Source of the DNA: Massilia sp. 9096
GTDB lineage: Bacteria; Pseudomonadota; Gammaproteobacteria; Burkholderiales; Burkholderiaceae_D
NCBI RefSeq assembly: GCF_000745265.1
Contig: NZ_JQNN01000001.1
Span: 2,046,001-2,110,000 of the forward strand
Reading direction: 5' to 3'
Length of the DNA stretch: 64,000 bases
A model generated the notes under the pieces. The model made no database searches, had not been told where the DNA came from, and was given only the letters and a program-made list of their open reading frames with translations. Below, in pieces: positions 26,467 to 35,420 of this stretch. Numbering within the stretch: position 1 is the first letter of the stretch; every line of letters starts with the position of its first letter. The position numbers and the translations under genes were made by a program.

Positions 26467-27897
26467 TCATTCGACGCAGGCGCCGGTCTTGGCCTGGGTC
26501 GAAGGCTGGTAGCCGTCGGTCAGCGTTTTGAGGAAACAGATCAGGTCCGCGATCTGGGCATCGGTCATCGGCGGCTTGCTGCCCGGCTTGCGCCCGTCGA
26601 GCGGCAGCTGGGTGTCGATGTTGCCGTGGAAGCGGGCCGGGAGGTCGTTGAACTTCTGGACCGTGCCGCCCACGTACTGGGTGGTGATCAGGCCATAGGT
26701 CGGGAAGTCCGGGTCCGGGGTCGCCTTGGGCGTGCCGCCGACGGTCGGATACCAGATCTCGGGGTTGGTGTCGCGCGTGTTGTAGAAGCGGATCACCTGC
26801 TCCAGCGAGTGCATCACGCCGTTGTGGAAAAAGCTCGTGCGGGTGGCGACGTTGCGCAGGCTGGGCGCCTTGAACATGCCGCAGAACGGGTTGCTGCCGT
26901 CCGCCGCGTCCGGATGGTCGGTGCGGTCCGGGCCGCACAGGCCCATGTCGAAGTAGTCCGGATTCTGGTTGGCGGCGATGCCCATGTTGCGCGGCACGCT
27001 GATCGCTTCGTACGAGAAGTCGGTGAACAATGCCGAGCTGCCGTTCAGGCCCGCGCCCTGGTAATGGCACGAGGCGCAGTTGGCGCCGTTGGCGTCCGAG
27101 AACAGCTTCAGGCCGCGCGTTTCGGCTGCGGTCAGCGTGCCGCCGATCTTGTTGCCGGCGTAAAGGTCGAACTTGCTGTCGTAGGGATGGAAGCTCACGT
27201 CTTCCAACTGGAAGGCTTGCAGGGCCTTGGCAGCGCTGGCGAAGGCCGTGCTCGGGTTGTCGAGCGAGTTGGCGCCGAAGGCCTGGCGGAACAGGTCGGC
27301 GTAGGCGCCGGCGCGGATCTTGGCGACCACGGCGTCGCCGCTGACGTTGGCCATCTCGTTCGGATCGAGCAGCGGCACGCTGGCCTGGTCGGCCAGGCTG
27401 GTCGCGCGGCCGTCCCAGGTCAGGCCGCCGCCGGGACCCGGGGCGCTGATGCCGTCCGGATTGTCGAGCAGGTCGGCGTAGGCCGGCGTGTATTCCTTGT
27501 AGCGCAGCGACGGGACGGCGCGCTGGCCCTGGGTCTTGAGATCGAGGCCGCCGAGCTGCACCGACAGGTCGTTGGGCGGACCGTAGGCATGGTCAGGGTC
27601 GTGGCAGCTGGCGCAGGACTGCTTGCCCGAGCCGGACAGGGTGATATCGAAGAACATCTTCTGGCCCACCTGGGCCGCCAGGCTGAGCTTCGACACCGGC
27701 GTCGCCGGGACCGCCGGGGCCGCCGGCGTGCTGCCCGTGCCGCTCGTGCCGGCGGAACCGGCGCTGGTGCCCGCCGGGGCGCCGGCCGCTGCCGAGGCGC
27801 CCTGGCCGGCTGCGCCGTCCGAAGAGCCGCCGCAGCCGGCCAATCCGAGCACCGCTGCCAGCATGGCGGCGCCGAGTCGTTTGAAGGATGTCGTCAT
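26467..27897 (-). CDS. Di-haem cytochrome c peroxidase (MauG/CcpA family)
   Basis: A 476-residue exported haem protein that likely reduces H2O2 in the periplasm. A signal peptide with lipobox LAGC is followed by an Ala/Gly/Ser-rich linker to about residue 60. Two haem-binding CASCH motifs, near 93 and 273, mark the two c-type haem domains. The region GGGLTWDGRATSLADQASVPLLDPNEMAN near 150 and a distal FHNGVMHSLEQVIRFYN near 360 are family hallmarks. The ATG at 27897 is chosen because the signal peptide begins there. It lies downstream of the phosphoesterase gene, with a terminator hairpin between them. Confidence 0.92.
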   Translation of the reverse strand: MTTSFKRLGAAMLAAVLGLAGCGGSSDGAAGQGASAAAGAPAGTSAGSAGTSGTGSTPAAPAVPATPVSKLSLAAQVGQKMFFDITLSGSGKQSCASCHDPDHAYGPPNDLSVQLGGLDLKTQGQRAVPSLRYKEYTPAYADLLDNPDGISAPGPGGGLTWDGRATSLADQASVPLLDPNEMANVSGDAVVAKIRAGAYADLFRQAFGANSLDNPSTAFASAAKALQAFQLEDVSFHPYDSKFDLYAGNKIGGTLTAAETRGLKLFSDANGANCASCHYQGAGLNGSSALFTDFSYEAISVPRNMGIAANQNPDYFDMGLCGPDRTDHPDAADGSNPFCGMFKAPSLRNVATRTSFFHNGVMHSLEQVIRFYNTRDTNPEIWYPTVGGTPKATPDPDFPTYGLITTQYVGGTVQKFNDLPARFHGNIDTQLPLDGRKPGSKPPMTDAQIADLICFLKTLTDGYQPSTQAKTGACVE

Positions 27898-27914
27898 GAT
27901 GTCTCGAGGATGTG

Positions 27915-27947
27915 AAAAAGCGGCCCGCACCTCCCGGCGCGGGCCGC
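27915..27947 (-). terminator. Hairpin with T tract between phosphoesterase and peroxidase genes
   Basis: GCGGCCCGC and GCGGGCCGC are perfect 9-base arms around 10 bases, followed on the minus strand by five T. It should end most phosphoesterase transcripts and leave the peroxidase with partial read-through or its own promoter. Confidence 0.75.
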
Positions 27948-27963
27948 GTTGCGGCTCAAACGC

Positions 27964-30276
27964 TTACTTCTTCACCGCCCACAGGTTGGTCTGGGTGGCG
28001 TCCGGGCCGACTTGCGGGACCACGCCCGGCGCGATGTCCGACGACTGCTTCTGGACGTAGCCGGCCGGGATCACGTAGGCGTGATTCATCGGACGCACCG
28101 CGTCGAAGTGGGTGTCGGCGCTGCCCGCGTATTCCGGCAGGTTGGCGATGTTCTGCACGATGAAGCGCTCGGTGTACTTGGAGCGGTTCATGTACGAGGC
28201 GTCGACCTTCGGATCGGCCAGGCCGAACATGTCCTGCAGCGTACGCACGAAACTGAAGTGGCTGTAGGCGTCGCTGTCCGACTGGCCCTTGGGCGCGGCG
28301 GCCTGGTTGGTCAGCACGCCGTAGATCGACTCGCCGTGGCCGCGGTTGCCGCGGGTGTAGTTGACCACCGAAGTGTCCGGCGACCAGGTGCCGTCGGCGT
28401 TGCGCTTGAGCGGGTTGGCGATGGCCTTGCTGGCGGACGGGTTCCAGCCGCAGCACGAGTTCATGCCCGAGGTCGCGGTGCCTTCGTCGAACATGATGAC
28501 GATCGCGACCTTCTTCTGCGGGTTCATCCAGTCCTTCGAGGCCTGGATCTTCTTGACCACGTAGTCGACGTAGTTGTCGCCGCGGGTGAGGATGGTATTG
28601 CCGCCGCAGTCGCTGGCCGCGACGCCGGTCTTGCCCGCGCCGTTGGTGCCGCTGACGGTGATGCTGTGCATGTCGTCGCACTGGTCCGGCACCACGAAGT
28701 TGATATTGCCCACCTTGCCCGAAGCCAGGTCGGTGCCGAACTGGTCGACGTCGTAGCCGGCCGGGACCGCGTACGCGCTGCTCTTGAGCAGCTGGGCATC
28801 CCACTGGCCGCCGCCCATGGTGCGGTTGCTGTACTTGAATTCCGGTGCGCTGCGCACGTTCTGGTAAGCCATGCCCGGGTGGTGCTTGGTCTTGTACAGG
28901 CCGGCCGGCATCGGCAGCTGCAGGGAGGCGTCGCCGATCGCGGCGCTGTTGCTGTTCAGGGTGCCCGGCGCATACACGTGGTCGGCGGCGACCACGGCGG
29001 CGTCGGCCACGCTGTCGGTGCGGAAGTCCTGGCCCGGGTTCATCGACTCGCTGTAAGTGCGCCAGGTCAGGCCCTTGGCGGTGAGCGCGTTGAACAGGTT
29101 CGGCGAATTCTTGATGTTGTGGTTGACGGCGGCGGTCTGGGTGCAGGTCGCGGCAAACGGCGATCTGGCCAGGCCCGGCTGGGTCTTGTCCGGCAGCGGC
29201 AGGTCTTCCGGTGCGTTGGCGCCGGTGGCGTCGCAGTTCCACTGGCTGTCGTCGGTGATGCCGAAGTCGTCGGCGCCGCCCAGCGCGGTGTAGTTCGGCT
29301 CGGACGGGTTGCCGGTCGCGTAATAGCTGGTGAACTGGTTGCCGGCCTTCAGGTAGGCGTTGATCTTCGGTGCGTACGGCGAATTCAGGATCGTCTGCGT
29401 GCCTTTGTTTTCCAGCATGACGATGAAGATCTCGTCGTAGCGCGGGATGCCTTCGATCTCGAACGCGGCCTGCTGCGACTGCTGGAAGGTGATCGCCTTG
29501 CGGGTTTCCTTGCCGCCGTTGGTGGCGGCGGTCACGCCGTTCACGCCGACCAGCTCCGGGTCGCCGCCCGGGTTGGTCAGCGCGTCCGGGTACATGTCGC
29601 CGCGGTCCAGCTTGGTGATCGCGTATTCGAAGCGGTTGCCCAGCGCGTTGGTCTCGGTCAGCATCGCCGCCCTCAGGCCGGCGTCGGCCACGCCGTTGAC
29701 GTCGCTCAGGATCTTGTCGGCGCCGGTCGACAGGCGCGCCGCCAGGTTGGCCTTCTCGGTGGCGTAGGTCGAGCCGTTGGCTTCCATCATGCGCGTCACT
29801 TCCGAGGACAGCGGGCTGATGACGATGGCTTTGCCCTGCTCGGTGACCTGGTCGCCCGAGGCGCGCAGCACCGTGCGGGTGGCGACCTTGGCGCCGGTGG
29901 CGGTGTTGGTGGCGCCGGTACCGATGTCGGCGATCAGCGCGCCCATGCTGGCGGCGGTCAGGGAGAACGCGCCCTTGGCGTCGGTGGTCGCCTGCGCTTC
30001 GCCGCTGTCGCACTTGCCGTTGTTGTTCGCATCGATGCACACCACGGCGTTCTGGTAGTAGCCGCCGCTCAGGGTCGGATCGGTGGCGCTGCCCGGGGTG
30101 TAGCCGCTGGCGACCACGACGCCGGCCATGGTGACCGTTTGCGCGGCCTGCGCGGCCGGAGCGGGCGACGGCGAATTGTTGTCGGAGCCGCCGCACGCCG
30201 CCAGCAGGGCGGCAGCTGCCGCCAGGCTGGTCAGGACGAGTGCGTCGGTACGGAGGGTGTGGCGAAAGCCGGTCAT
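27964..30276 (-). CDS. Large secreted phosphoesterase (PF04185, acid phosphatase/phospholipase C-like)
   Basis: A 770-residue lipid-anchored hydrolase. The signal peptide ends in lipobox LAAC. An N-terminal region (about 45-110) has a calcium-loop-like CIDANNNGKCDSGEA within a beta-rich domain. The phosphoesterase domain starts near 280 with IFIVMLENKGTQTIL, where families of this type carry the metal-binding Glu-Asn. It continues with FDEGTATSGMNSCCGWNPS near 600 and RGNRGHGESIYG near 640, with later metal-type His/Asp residues. It should free phosphate from organic esters outside the inner membrane. A Pho box lies 59 bases upstream of the ATG. The ATG at 30276 is the one preceding the signal peptide. 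Confidence 0.88.
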   Translation of the reverse strand: MTGFRHTLRTDALVLTSLAAAAALLAACGGSDNNSPSPAPAAQAAQTVTMAGVVVASGYTPGSATDPTLSGGYYQNAVVCIDANNNGKCDSGEAQATTDAKGAFSLTAASMGALIADIGTGATNTATGAKVATRTVLRASGDQVTEQGKAIVISPLSSEVTRMMEANGSTYATEKANLAARLSTGADKILSDVNGVADAGLRAAMLTETNALGNRFEYAITKLDRGDMYPDALTNPGGDPELVGVNGVTAATNGGKETRKAITFQQSQQAAFEIEGIPRYDEIFIVMLENKGTQTILNSPYAPKINAYLKAGNQFTSYYATGNPSEPNYTALGGADDFGITDDSQWNCDATGANAPEDLPLPDKTQPGLARSPFAATCTQTAAVNHNIKNSPNLFNALTAKGLTWRTYSESMNPGQDFRTDSVADAAVVAADHVYAPGTLNSNSAAIGDASLQLPMPAGLYKTKHHPGMAYQNVRSAPEFKYSNRTMGGGQWDAQLLKSSAYAVPAGYDVDQFGTDLASGKVGNINFVVPDQCDDMHSITVSGTNGAGKTGVAASDCGGNTILTRGDNYVDYVVKKIQASKDWMNPQKKVAIVIMFDEGTATSGMNSCCGWNPSASKAIANPLKRNADGTWSPDTSVVNYTRGNRGHGESIYGVLTNQAAAPKGQSDSDAYSHFSFVRTLQDMFGLADPKVDASYMNRSKYTERFIVQNIANLPEYAGSADTHFDAVRPMNHAYVIPAGYVQKQSSDIAPGVVPQVGPDATQTNLWAVKK

Positions 30277-30334
30277 AGCGATCCTTGATGGGGGTAGGAA
30301 GGGCTGAAACTGGCGGGCAGTGTCGCTGTTCCGT

Positions 30335-30352
30335 ATGACCGGTTTATGACAT
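30335..30352 (-). promoter_or_regulatory. Pho box upstream of the phosphoesterase gene
   Basis: Read on the minus strand: ATGTCATAAACCGGTCAT. Against the enterobacterial consensus CTGTCATAAAACTGTCAT this matches 15 of 18 positions, including both TGTCA/GTCA half-sites. It lies 59 bases before the ATG at 30276 and in its orientation, so PhoB control is predicted. Confidence 0.7.
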
Positions 30353-30399
30353 TCGAGGCAACAAAATATGTCGCAATGTATCGTTATGTATCCACCTGC

Positions 30400-30456
30400 C
30401 CGCTCGACGATGCGGCCGCGCTCCATCACGGCGATCGCGTCGGCGTCCAGGATGGC
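30400..30456 (-). pseudogene. Short remnant of an ABC transporter ATPase 3' end
   Basis: The minus strand reads AILDADAIAVMERGRIVER, which matches the C-terminal stretch after the switch His in ABC exporter ATPases (typically RDADRIAVLEDGRIVERG). Only about 19 codons are recognisable; flanking translation does not continue the family on either side. It may be a relic of an ABC system lost here, in keeping with the truncated permease 1 kb away. Confidence 0.35.
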
Positions 30457-30556
30457 GCCGCGGCCATTGCTGGCGGCGCCGGGTCGGGCGGGCGTTGCGG
30501 GTCCATCCCCTTTGGACAGGGATGGCCGCGCCGGGCTCCGTGACACCGCGCGCGGA

Positions 30557-31336
30557 TTACTTGCGTTTGGCCGGGACCGGGCCCTCGATGCGGAAGATCG
30601 CGTCGACCGGCTGGCGCAGCTTGATCGCCTGGACCATCAGCAGCGTGTCAGGATCGGCGGCGTCGGCGCTCCGCGCATTGCTGGTGTTGCGCTGGTAGCG
30701 GAACTCGCCGCGGTCCAGCCCCATCGCGGTGCTCAGGTTTTTCAGTTCCTGCGGCGTGGCCCCCGCCAGCGCCCCCACCTTGCGGCCGTCGGCGCCGGCG
30801 ATCACGGCGGCGCGGCGGCGCGCGTCCTGCACGGCTTCGGTCACGAGCTGGTCGGTGACCTGGTCCATCGCGCTCAGGTCGAACGACGACGCGAAACCGT
30901 CCAGGTTCGGCTTGCCGAGCAGGCCGCCGGCCAGCGCGCGCCAATTCGATACGTTGCGCACCTCGATGTGGACGTCGGCGCGCAACTCGTAGACCGGGCC
31001 GCCGGTGGCCGGCTGCCTGTCCTTCGGCTGGCTCTGGCGCACCTCGCGCACGATCACGTCTTCCGGATCCATGCCGAGCTGCTGCATGAGCGCGCGCGCC
31101 TCGCCCACGCGCGCGTCGAGCACGGCGCGCGCCGCGGCCGGGTCGGCGTCCAGCGCGACCGCTTCGAAGTCGAGCGCGGCGATGTCCGGCATCACCTGCT
31201 GGAAGGCGCTGCCGGTGACGTGGATGAAGGGATAGGCGGGCAAGGACTCGGCCGCGGCCGGCACGCAGAAAGTCGACAGGGATGCGGCCACGAGCGCGGC
31301 GCACAGCAGGGTACGGGACAGCGGGTGTTGTGGCAT
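30557..31336 (-). CDS. SIMPL-domain (DUF541) periplasmic protein
   Basis: A 259-residue exported protein with a signal peptide (1-29, ending PAAA). The remainder is a SIMPL/DUF541 domain: IHVTGSAFQQVMPDIAALDFEAVA, DPEDVIVREVRQSQP, then VTDQLVTEAVQDARRRAAVIAGADGRKVG, then a short C-terminal strand. The family is periplasmic (E. coli YggE) and linked with oxidative or membrane stress, but its biochemical function is not established. It lies 44 bases after the truncated permease on the same strand. Confidence 0.87.
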   Translation of the reverse strand: MPQHPLSRTLLCAALVAASLSTFCVPAAAESLPAYPFIHVTGSAFQQVMPDIAALDFEAVALDADPAAARAVLDARVGEARALMQQLGMDPEDVIVREVRQSQPKDRQPATGGPVYELRADVHIEVRNVSNWRALAGGLLGKPNLDGFASSFDLSAMDQVTDQLVTEAVQDARRRAAVIAGADGRKVGALAGATPQELKNLSTAMGLDRGEFRYQRNTSNARSADAADPDTLLMVQAIKLRQPVDAIFRIEGPVPAKRK

Positions 31337-31380
31337 GGTGACTCCAGTTCAGGTCAGGTGGGGTATTCGGACAGGCGCGA

Positions 31381-32615
31381 TCAGTCGCGCAACACCAGCG
31401 CCGGCGGCAGGCGCATCGCGCTGATGGCCTGGCGCAGGCAGGCGGCCAGCGCCGTCGCGCCGACGCCGAGCACGGCCAGCACCAGCGGCCAGGCGCCCAT
31501 CGGCGCGCGCTCGACGAAGGGCGCCAGGTAGCGTTCGCTCCAGAGCCAGGCCGGGCCGCATGCCAGCGCCGCGCCCAGCGCCAGCAGGACCAGCCATTCG
31601 CGCGCGACCAGCAGGCCGATCTGGCGCCTTGATGCGCCGTGCAATTTGCGCAGCACGAACTCGCGCGAACGGCGCCGGATCGTGTAGCTCGACAGAACGA
31701 AGATGCCGCAGCCGGCCAGCGCGGTCGCGACCAGGCTGGACAGCGCCAGCAGCTTCGCCTGGCGCAGATCGTCGCTGTAGTTGGCGGCGAACACCGAGGT
31801 CGCCGTCTCGATCGACGCCACCTCGTCCGGGAAGTGGCGCTGCCACAGTGCCTCGGCCCCCTCGCGCGCGGGCGCGAGCGGCCCGCGCACGCGCGCGACC
31901 ACCACGTTGCGCTCGTTCTCCTGCATGTACACGATCGGCCCGGGCTTCTCGCGCAGCGACTGGTAGCGCAGGTCGGGGGCGATGCCGATGATGCGGTTCT
32001 CCCGGTCGAGCATCTGGCCGACGGCCGCCTCGGGCGTCGCGAAGCCAAGGGCCAGCGCGCCCTGGGCGTTCAGCACCACGCCCGGCTCGCGCACGCGCGC
32101 GAACAGGCGGCCGGCCAGCGGGTGCAGGCCGAAGACCTCGAAGAAATTGGCGTCGACCGCCTTTTGCTCGATCTTCACGTTCTCGCCGCCGGGACGCTTG
32201 AAATTGCGGATGATCTTCATGCCGTCGCGGCCGGCGGCTTCGGACATCGCGGTCACGCCGTCGACGCCGGGCAGGTGTGCCAGTTCGGTCTTGAAGGCGT
32301 GGATGGCAGCCGGCCTGGCCTTGTCCGGCATGGCCAGCACCAGTTGCCGGCTGGCGTCGAAGCCCGGGTCGATGTGGCTGGCATAATCCGCTTGCCACCA
32401 CACGGCCAGGCTGGCGGCCACCAGGCCGATCGCGGCGGCGAACTGGGCCACGCTCAAGACGCGGCGCATACGGTAGCCTTCACGCGTCTCGCCGGCGCGT
32501 CCGCCGAGCGCGCTGCTGGCCGGCACGCGCGCCGCCAGCCAGGCCGGATAGGCGCCCGCCAGCAGGCCGGTCCCGAGCCCGATGGCGGCCATCGTCAGCC
32601 AGGCGCTCCAGCCAT
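31381..32615 (-). pseudogene. 5'-truncated FtsX/MacB-type ABC permease
   Basis: About 410 residues remain of a permease family that is normally near 800 residues. What is left starts inside the last helices of the first FtsX domain (WLTMAAIGLGTGLLAGAYPAWLAARVPAS). The second half is complete: a MRRVLSVAQFAAAIG helix, a periplasmic MacB-PCD region, then a C-terminal FtsX domain (RRRSREFVLRKLHGASRRQ) ending LPPALVLRD. The N-terminal helix, first periplasmic domain, start codon and ribosome site are absent. At 32615 the sequence switches abruptly to a gene fragment on the other strand. No ABC ATPase is adjacent. An internal ATG could yield a fragment, but activity is unlikely. Confidence 0.8.
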
Positions 32616-33239
32616 CATCCGGCGGTGTGGTGGATCTCGAACCGCATCCGGCTGGAGCGCGAACAGATCGCCGACGATTTCGCCGCGCGCCACCTGGGCG
32701 AACCGCGCCGGCTGGCGCTGGCGCTGTCGGAACTGGAGCGCGTGCAGTTCGGCGCCGCCCGCCTGGCCCAGGCGGCCAATGGCGGCGACCTGCTGTTGCG
32801 TGTGCGCCGCCTGCTGCGTCCAGGCCCGCAGGCGATCGCCTGGCAGGCTGCGATTCCCGTGCTGGGCCTGGCGATCGCCTGCGCCACCCATGCGCATGTG
32901 AACGCGCACGCGGGCGCCGCACCGGTGCTTTCCGCGCTGGCGCAGGCGTCGACGGCGCGGATCACGCAAAGCGCCGTTGTCGATTTCGACACCTGCCGCA
33001 AGCCCGAGTATCCGCAGGCCGACCTCGACGCCGAACATGTGGGAACCGCGACGCTCGCGTTCGTGCTGGATGAGCGCGGCACCGTGCGGCAGGCGACCGT
33101 CTACAAGTCGAGCGGCTACGCCGGCCTGGACGAGGCGGCGCGCGGCGCCATCGCTCGCTGCCGCTTCCACCCGGCGCTGGCGGGCTCGCAGCCGGTGCCG
33201 ACGACGGCCAGGGTGCAGTACGTCTGGACGCTGCAATGA
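32616..33239 (+). pseudogene. 5'-truncated M56 (BlaR1-like) peptidase fused to TonB C-terminal domain
   Basis: Reading on the plus strand begins HPAVWWISNRIRLEREQIADDF, the segment of BlaR1/M56 membrane proteases that follows the HExxH helix and holds the third zinc ligand. The membrane helices and HExxH themselves are missing. Then follow a helical region, one hydrophobic segment (AIAWQAAIPVLGLAIACA), and a TonB-like C-terminal domain (VVDFDTCRKPEYPQADL...VQYVWTLQ). The upstream 15 bases belong to the permease fragment, so a deletion seems to have joined them. Without HExxH it cannot be a protease. The next gene is an intact TonB-domain paralogue. Confidence 0.78.
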
Positions 33240-33364
33240 CGCCGGTTTGATGTCGCAAGCGGTGCCCTAGCCCACTGCAACCCTGCGCCCTCCGCTGTTC
33301 TTATCCGTGCCCGGCGCCATGGGCAGGGACGTGTTCACCCTTGACTTTTCAATGGAGGAAAATC

Positions 33365-33805
33365 ATGTCACGTATTACCGCACGCCATACTGTCCGCAAT
33401 GCCGCCGGCAAACCCGCCCAGCGCGCCATCCCGGCCCGTTCCCTGCCGCGCTGGCTCGCCGCCCTGCCCCTGGCCGGGATACTGGTCGCCTGCTCCAGCT
33501 TCGCGCAAAGCAACAACAGCGCCGACGCCGACCGCAGCGCGGTGGTCGACTTCAACAGCTGCGCCAAGCCGATGTATCCGCATGACGAACTCGCAGCCCA
33601 CCACGAGGGGACGGTGTCCATGAAATTCCTGGTCAACGTCGACGGCACGGTCGGCGCTTCGCGCGTCGAGCGCACCAGCGGGTTCCCGGCGCTGGACCAG
33701 GCCGCGCTGGAGGCGCTGAGCAAGTGCCGCTTCACGCCGGCACGCAAGGCCGGCCAGCCGGCCCAGACCTGGCAAGGCATCCAGTACGTCTGGACCACCG
33801 AATAG
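33365..33805 (+). CDS. TonB C-terminal-domain protein
   Basis: A 146-residue envelope protein. A hydrophobic segment near residues 30-44 ends in VACSS, so it is either a lipoprotein or a single-pass membrane protein. The TonB C-terminal domain covers about 60-145, beginning AVVDFNSCAKPMYPHDEL and ending IQYVWTTE. The Pro-rich spacer of classic TonB is lacking, so it could not span the periplasm like TonB itself. GGAGG 6 bases before the ATG at 33365 supports this start over an earlier ATG. Its C-terminal domain resembles that of the truncated M56-TonB gene just upstream, which suggests a tandem family. Confidence 0.83.
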   Translation: MSRITARHTVRNAAGKPAQRAIPARSLPRWLAALPLAGILVACSSFAQSNNSADADRSAVVDFNSCAKPMYPHDELAAHHEGTVSMKFLVNVDGTVGASRVERTSGFPALDQAALEALSKCRFTPARKAGQPAQTWQGIQYVWTTE

Positions 33806-33815
33806 CGCTGGCGCA

Positions 33816-33840
33816 TCCGGGCCGGCGTGTCCGGCCCGGA
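33816..33840. terminator. Hairpin between convergent TonB-domain gene and scoB
   Basis: TCCGGGCCGG, loop CGTGT and CCGGCCCGGA form a perfect 10-base stem just after the TonB-domain stop. There is no T tract. Confidence 0.5.
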
Positions 33841-33925
33841 CATGAAAAGCGGCGACGCGGCGCTCACCGCGCACGGGCCGCCGCTGTCGGTTCCGCGGCT
33901 GATTCGGCTGCCGATCAGATTTGGA

Positions 33926-34576
33926 TCACAGCGCCGAAACGTCGAGTTCGGCCGTGCTGGCCGCCACCACCTCTTCCTTGGTGACGCCCGGCGCCAGCTC
34001 CACCAGCTTGAGGCCGGTGTCGGTGACGTCGACCACGCCCAGGTCGGTGATGATGCGGTCGACCACGCCGACGCCGGTCAGCGGCAGGTCGCATTTCTTG
34101 AGGATCTTATGGCTGACCGAACCGTCCTTGGCGACGGCGACGTGCTCCATCACCACCACCACACGCTTGACGCCGGCCACCAGGTCCATCGCGCCGCCCA
34201 TGCCCTTGACCATCTTGCCTGGAATCATCCAGTTGGCCAGGTCGCCCTTTTCCGACACCTGCATCGCGCCCAGGATCGCCAGGTTGATCTTGCCGCCGCG
34301 GATCATGCCGAAGGAATCGGCCGAGCTGAAGTAGGCCGAGCCCGGCAGTGCGGTCACGGTCTGCTTGCCGGCGTTGATCAGGTCGGCGTCCACCTGGTCG
34401 TCGGTCGGGAACGGGCCGATGCCGAGCAAGCCGTTTTCCGACTGCAGGAACACTTCGATGTCGTTGGGAACGTAGTTCGCCACCAGGGTGGGCAGGCCGA
34501 TGCCCAGGTTCACGTAAAAGCCGTCCTGCAGTTCCTTTGCCGCGCGCGCGGCCATTTCATCACGAGTCCATGCCAT
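33926..34576 (-). CDS. scoB: 3-oxoacid CoA-transferase subunit B
   Basis: A 216-residue beta subunit. It forms a heteromer with ScoA and moves CoA from succinyl-CoA to acetoacetate. The catalytic Glu lies in QSENGLLG (about residue 47), and the family motifs [11 protein letters not shown] near 26, [27 protein letters not shown] and [11 protein letters not shown] are present. It lies 18 bases downstream of scoA. With BdhA it completes the route from 3-hydroxybutyrate to acetoacetyl-CoA. Confidence 0.95.
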   Translation of the reverse strand: MAWTRDEMAARAAKELQDGFYVNLGIGLPTLVANYVPNDIEVFLQSENGLLGIGPFPTDDQVDADLINAGKQTVTALPGSAYFSSADSFGMIRGGKINLAILGAMQVSEKGDLANWMIPGKMVKGMGGAMDLVAGVKRVVVVMEHVAVAKDGSVSHKILKKCDLPLTGVGVVDRIITDLGVVDVTDTGLKLVELAPGVTKEEVVAASTAELDVSAL

Positions 34577-34594
34577 GTTCTGTCTCCGGTCGTG

Positions 34595-35293
34595 TCAGGC
34601 TTGACGCACGGTGCGCTGTTCGATGCGCTTTTCCGGCGTGGGGTTGTGGACGATGCGGTGCACGAAGATGCTCGGGGTGTGCACGTGGTCCGGATCGATC
34701 TCGCCGACCTCGACCAGCTTTTCGACTTCGACGATGCACACCTTGCCCGCGGTGGCGACGTTCGGATTGAAGTTGCGCGCGGTCTTGCGGAACACCAGGT
34801 TGCCGGCGCGGTCGGCCATGTAGGCCTTGACCAGCGACACGTCCGGGGTCAAGGCACGTTCCATCACGTACATCTCGCCGTCGAACTCGCGGGTTTCCTT
34901 GCCTTCGGCGACGATGGTGCCGTAGCCGGTCTTGGTGAAGAAGGCCGGGATGCCGGCGCCGCCGGCGCGCAGCTTTTCCGCCAGCGTGCCCTGCGGCGTG
35001 AATTCGAGTTCGAGTTCGCCGGCCAGGTACTGGCGCGCGAATTCCTTGTTCTCGCCGACATAGGACGCGATCATCTTCTTGATCTGGCGCGTGGTGAGCA
35101 GCTGGCCGAGGCCGAAATCGTCGACGCCGGCGTTGTTCGAGATGGCCGTCAGGTTGGTGACGCCGGAGTCGCGCAGCGCCAGGATCAGCGCTTCCGGAAT
35201 CCCGCACAGGCCGAAGCCCCCCACGGCGATGGTCTGGCCGTCCTGGACCACGCCTTCGAGTGCGGAGCGCGCATCTGGATAAACTTTATTCAT
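34595..35293 (-). CDS. scoA: 3-oxoacid CoA-transferase subunit A
   Basis: A 232-residue alpha subunit. Family motifs are clear: IAVGGFGLCGIPEALILAL near 21, the CoA-binding ISNNAGVDDFGLGQLL near 51, and the SYVGENKEFARQYLAGELELEFTPQGTLAEKLRAGG region near 77. The C-terminal half ends in the loop region HTPSIFVHRIVHN. It is the first gene of the scoAB pair and is divergent from a PAS-LuxR regulator gene 127 bases away, which may control it. Confidence 0.95.
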   Translation of the reverse strand: MNKVYPDARSALEGVVQDGQTIAVGGFGLCGIPEALILALRDSGVTNLTAISNNAGVDDFGLGQLLTTRQIKKMIASYVGENKEFARQYLAGELELEFTPQGTLAEKLRAGGAGIPAFFTKTGYGTIVAEGKETREFDGEMYVMERALTPDVSLVKAYMADRAGNLVFRKTARNFNPNVATAGKVCIVEVEKLVEVGEIDPDHVHTPSIFVHRIVHNPTPEKRIEQRTVRQA

Positions 35294-35420
35294 ACCCGTC
35301 CCTTTGATAGTTAAGCCGCGTCCGCAACCGGACGCCCTTTCTGTACAGCAGAGTAGAATTCGAGAATAAAATACCCCCTATAAAGCACAATACCGTAGAA
35401 CTACCGGTGGGCGAGCCTTC

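Noticed and set aside
32616..32922. N-terminal extension of the truncated permease frame
   Set aside because: The frame stays open but codes for Arg/Pro/Ala-rich nonsense, while the opposite strand has good M56 similarity.
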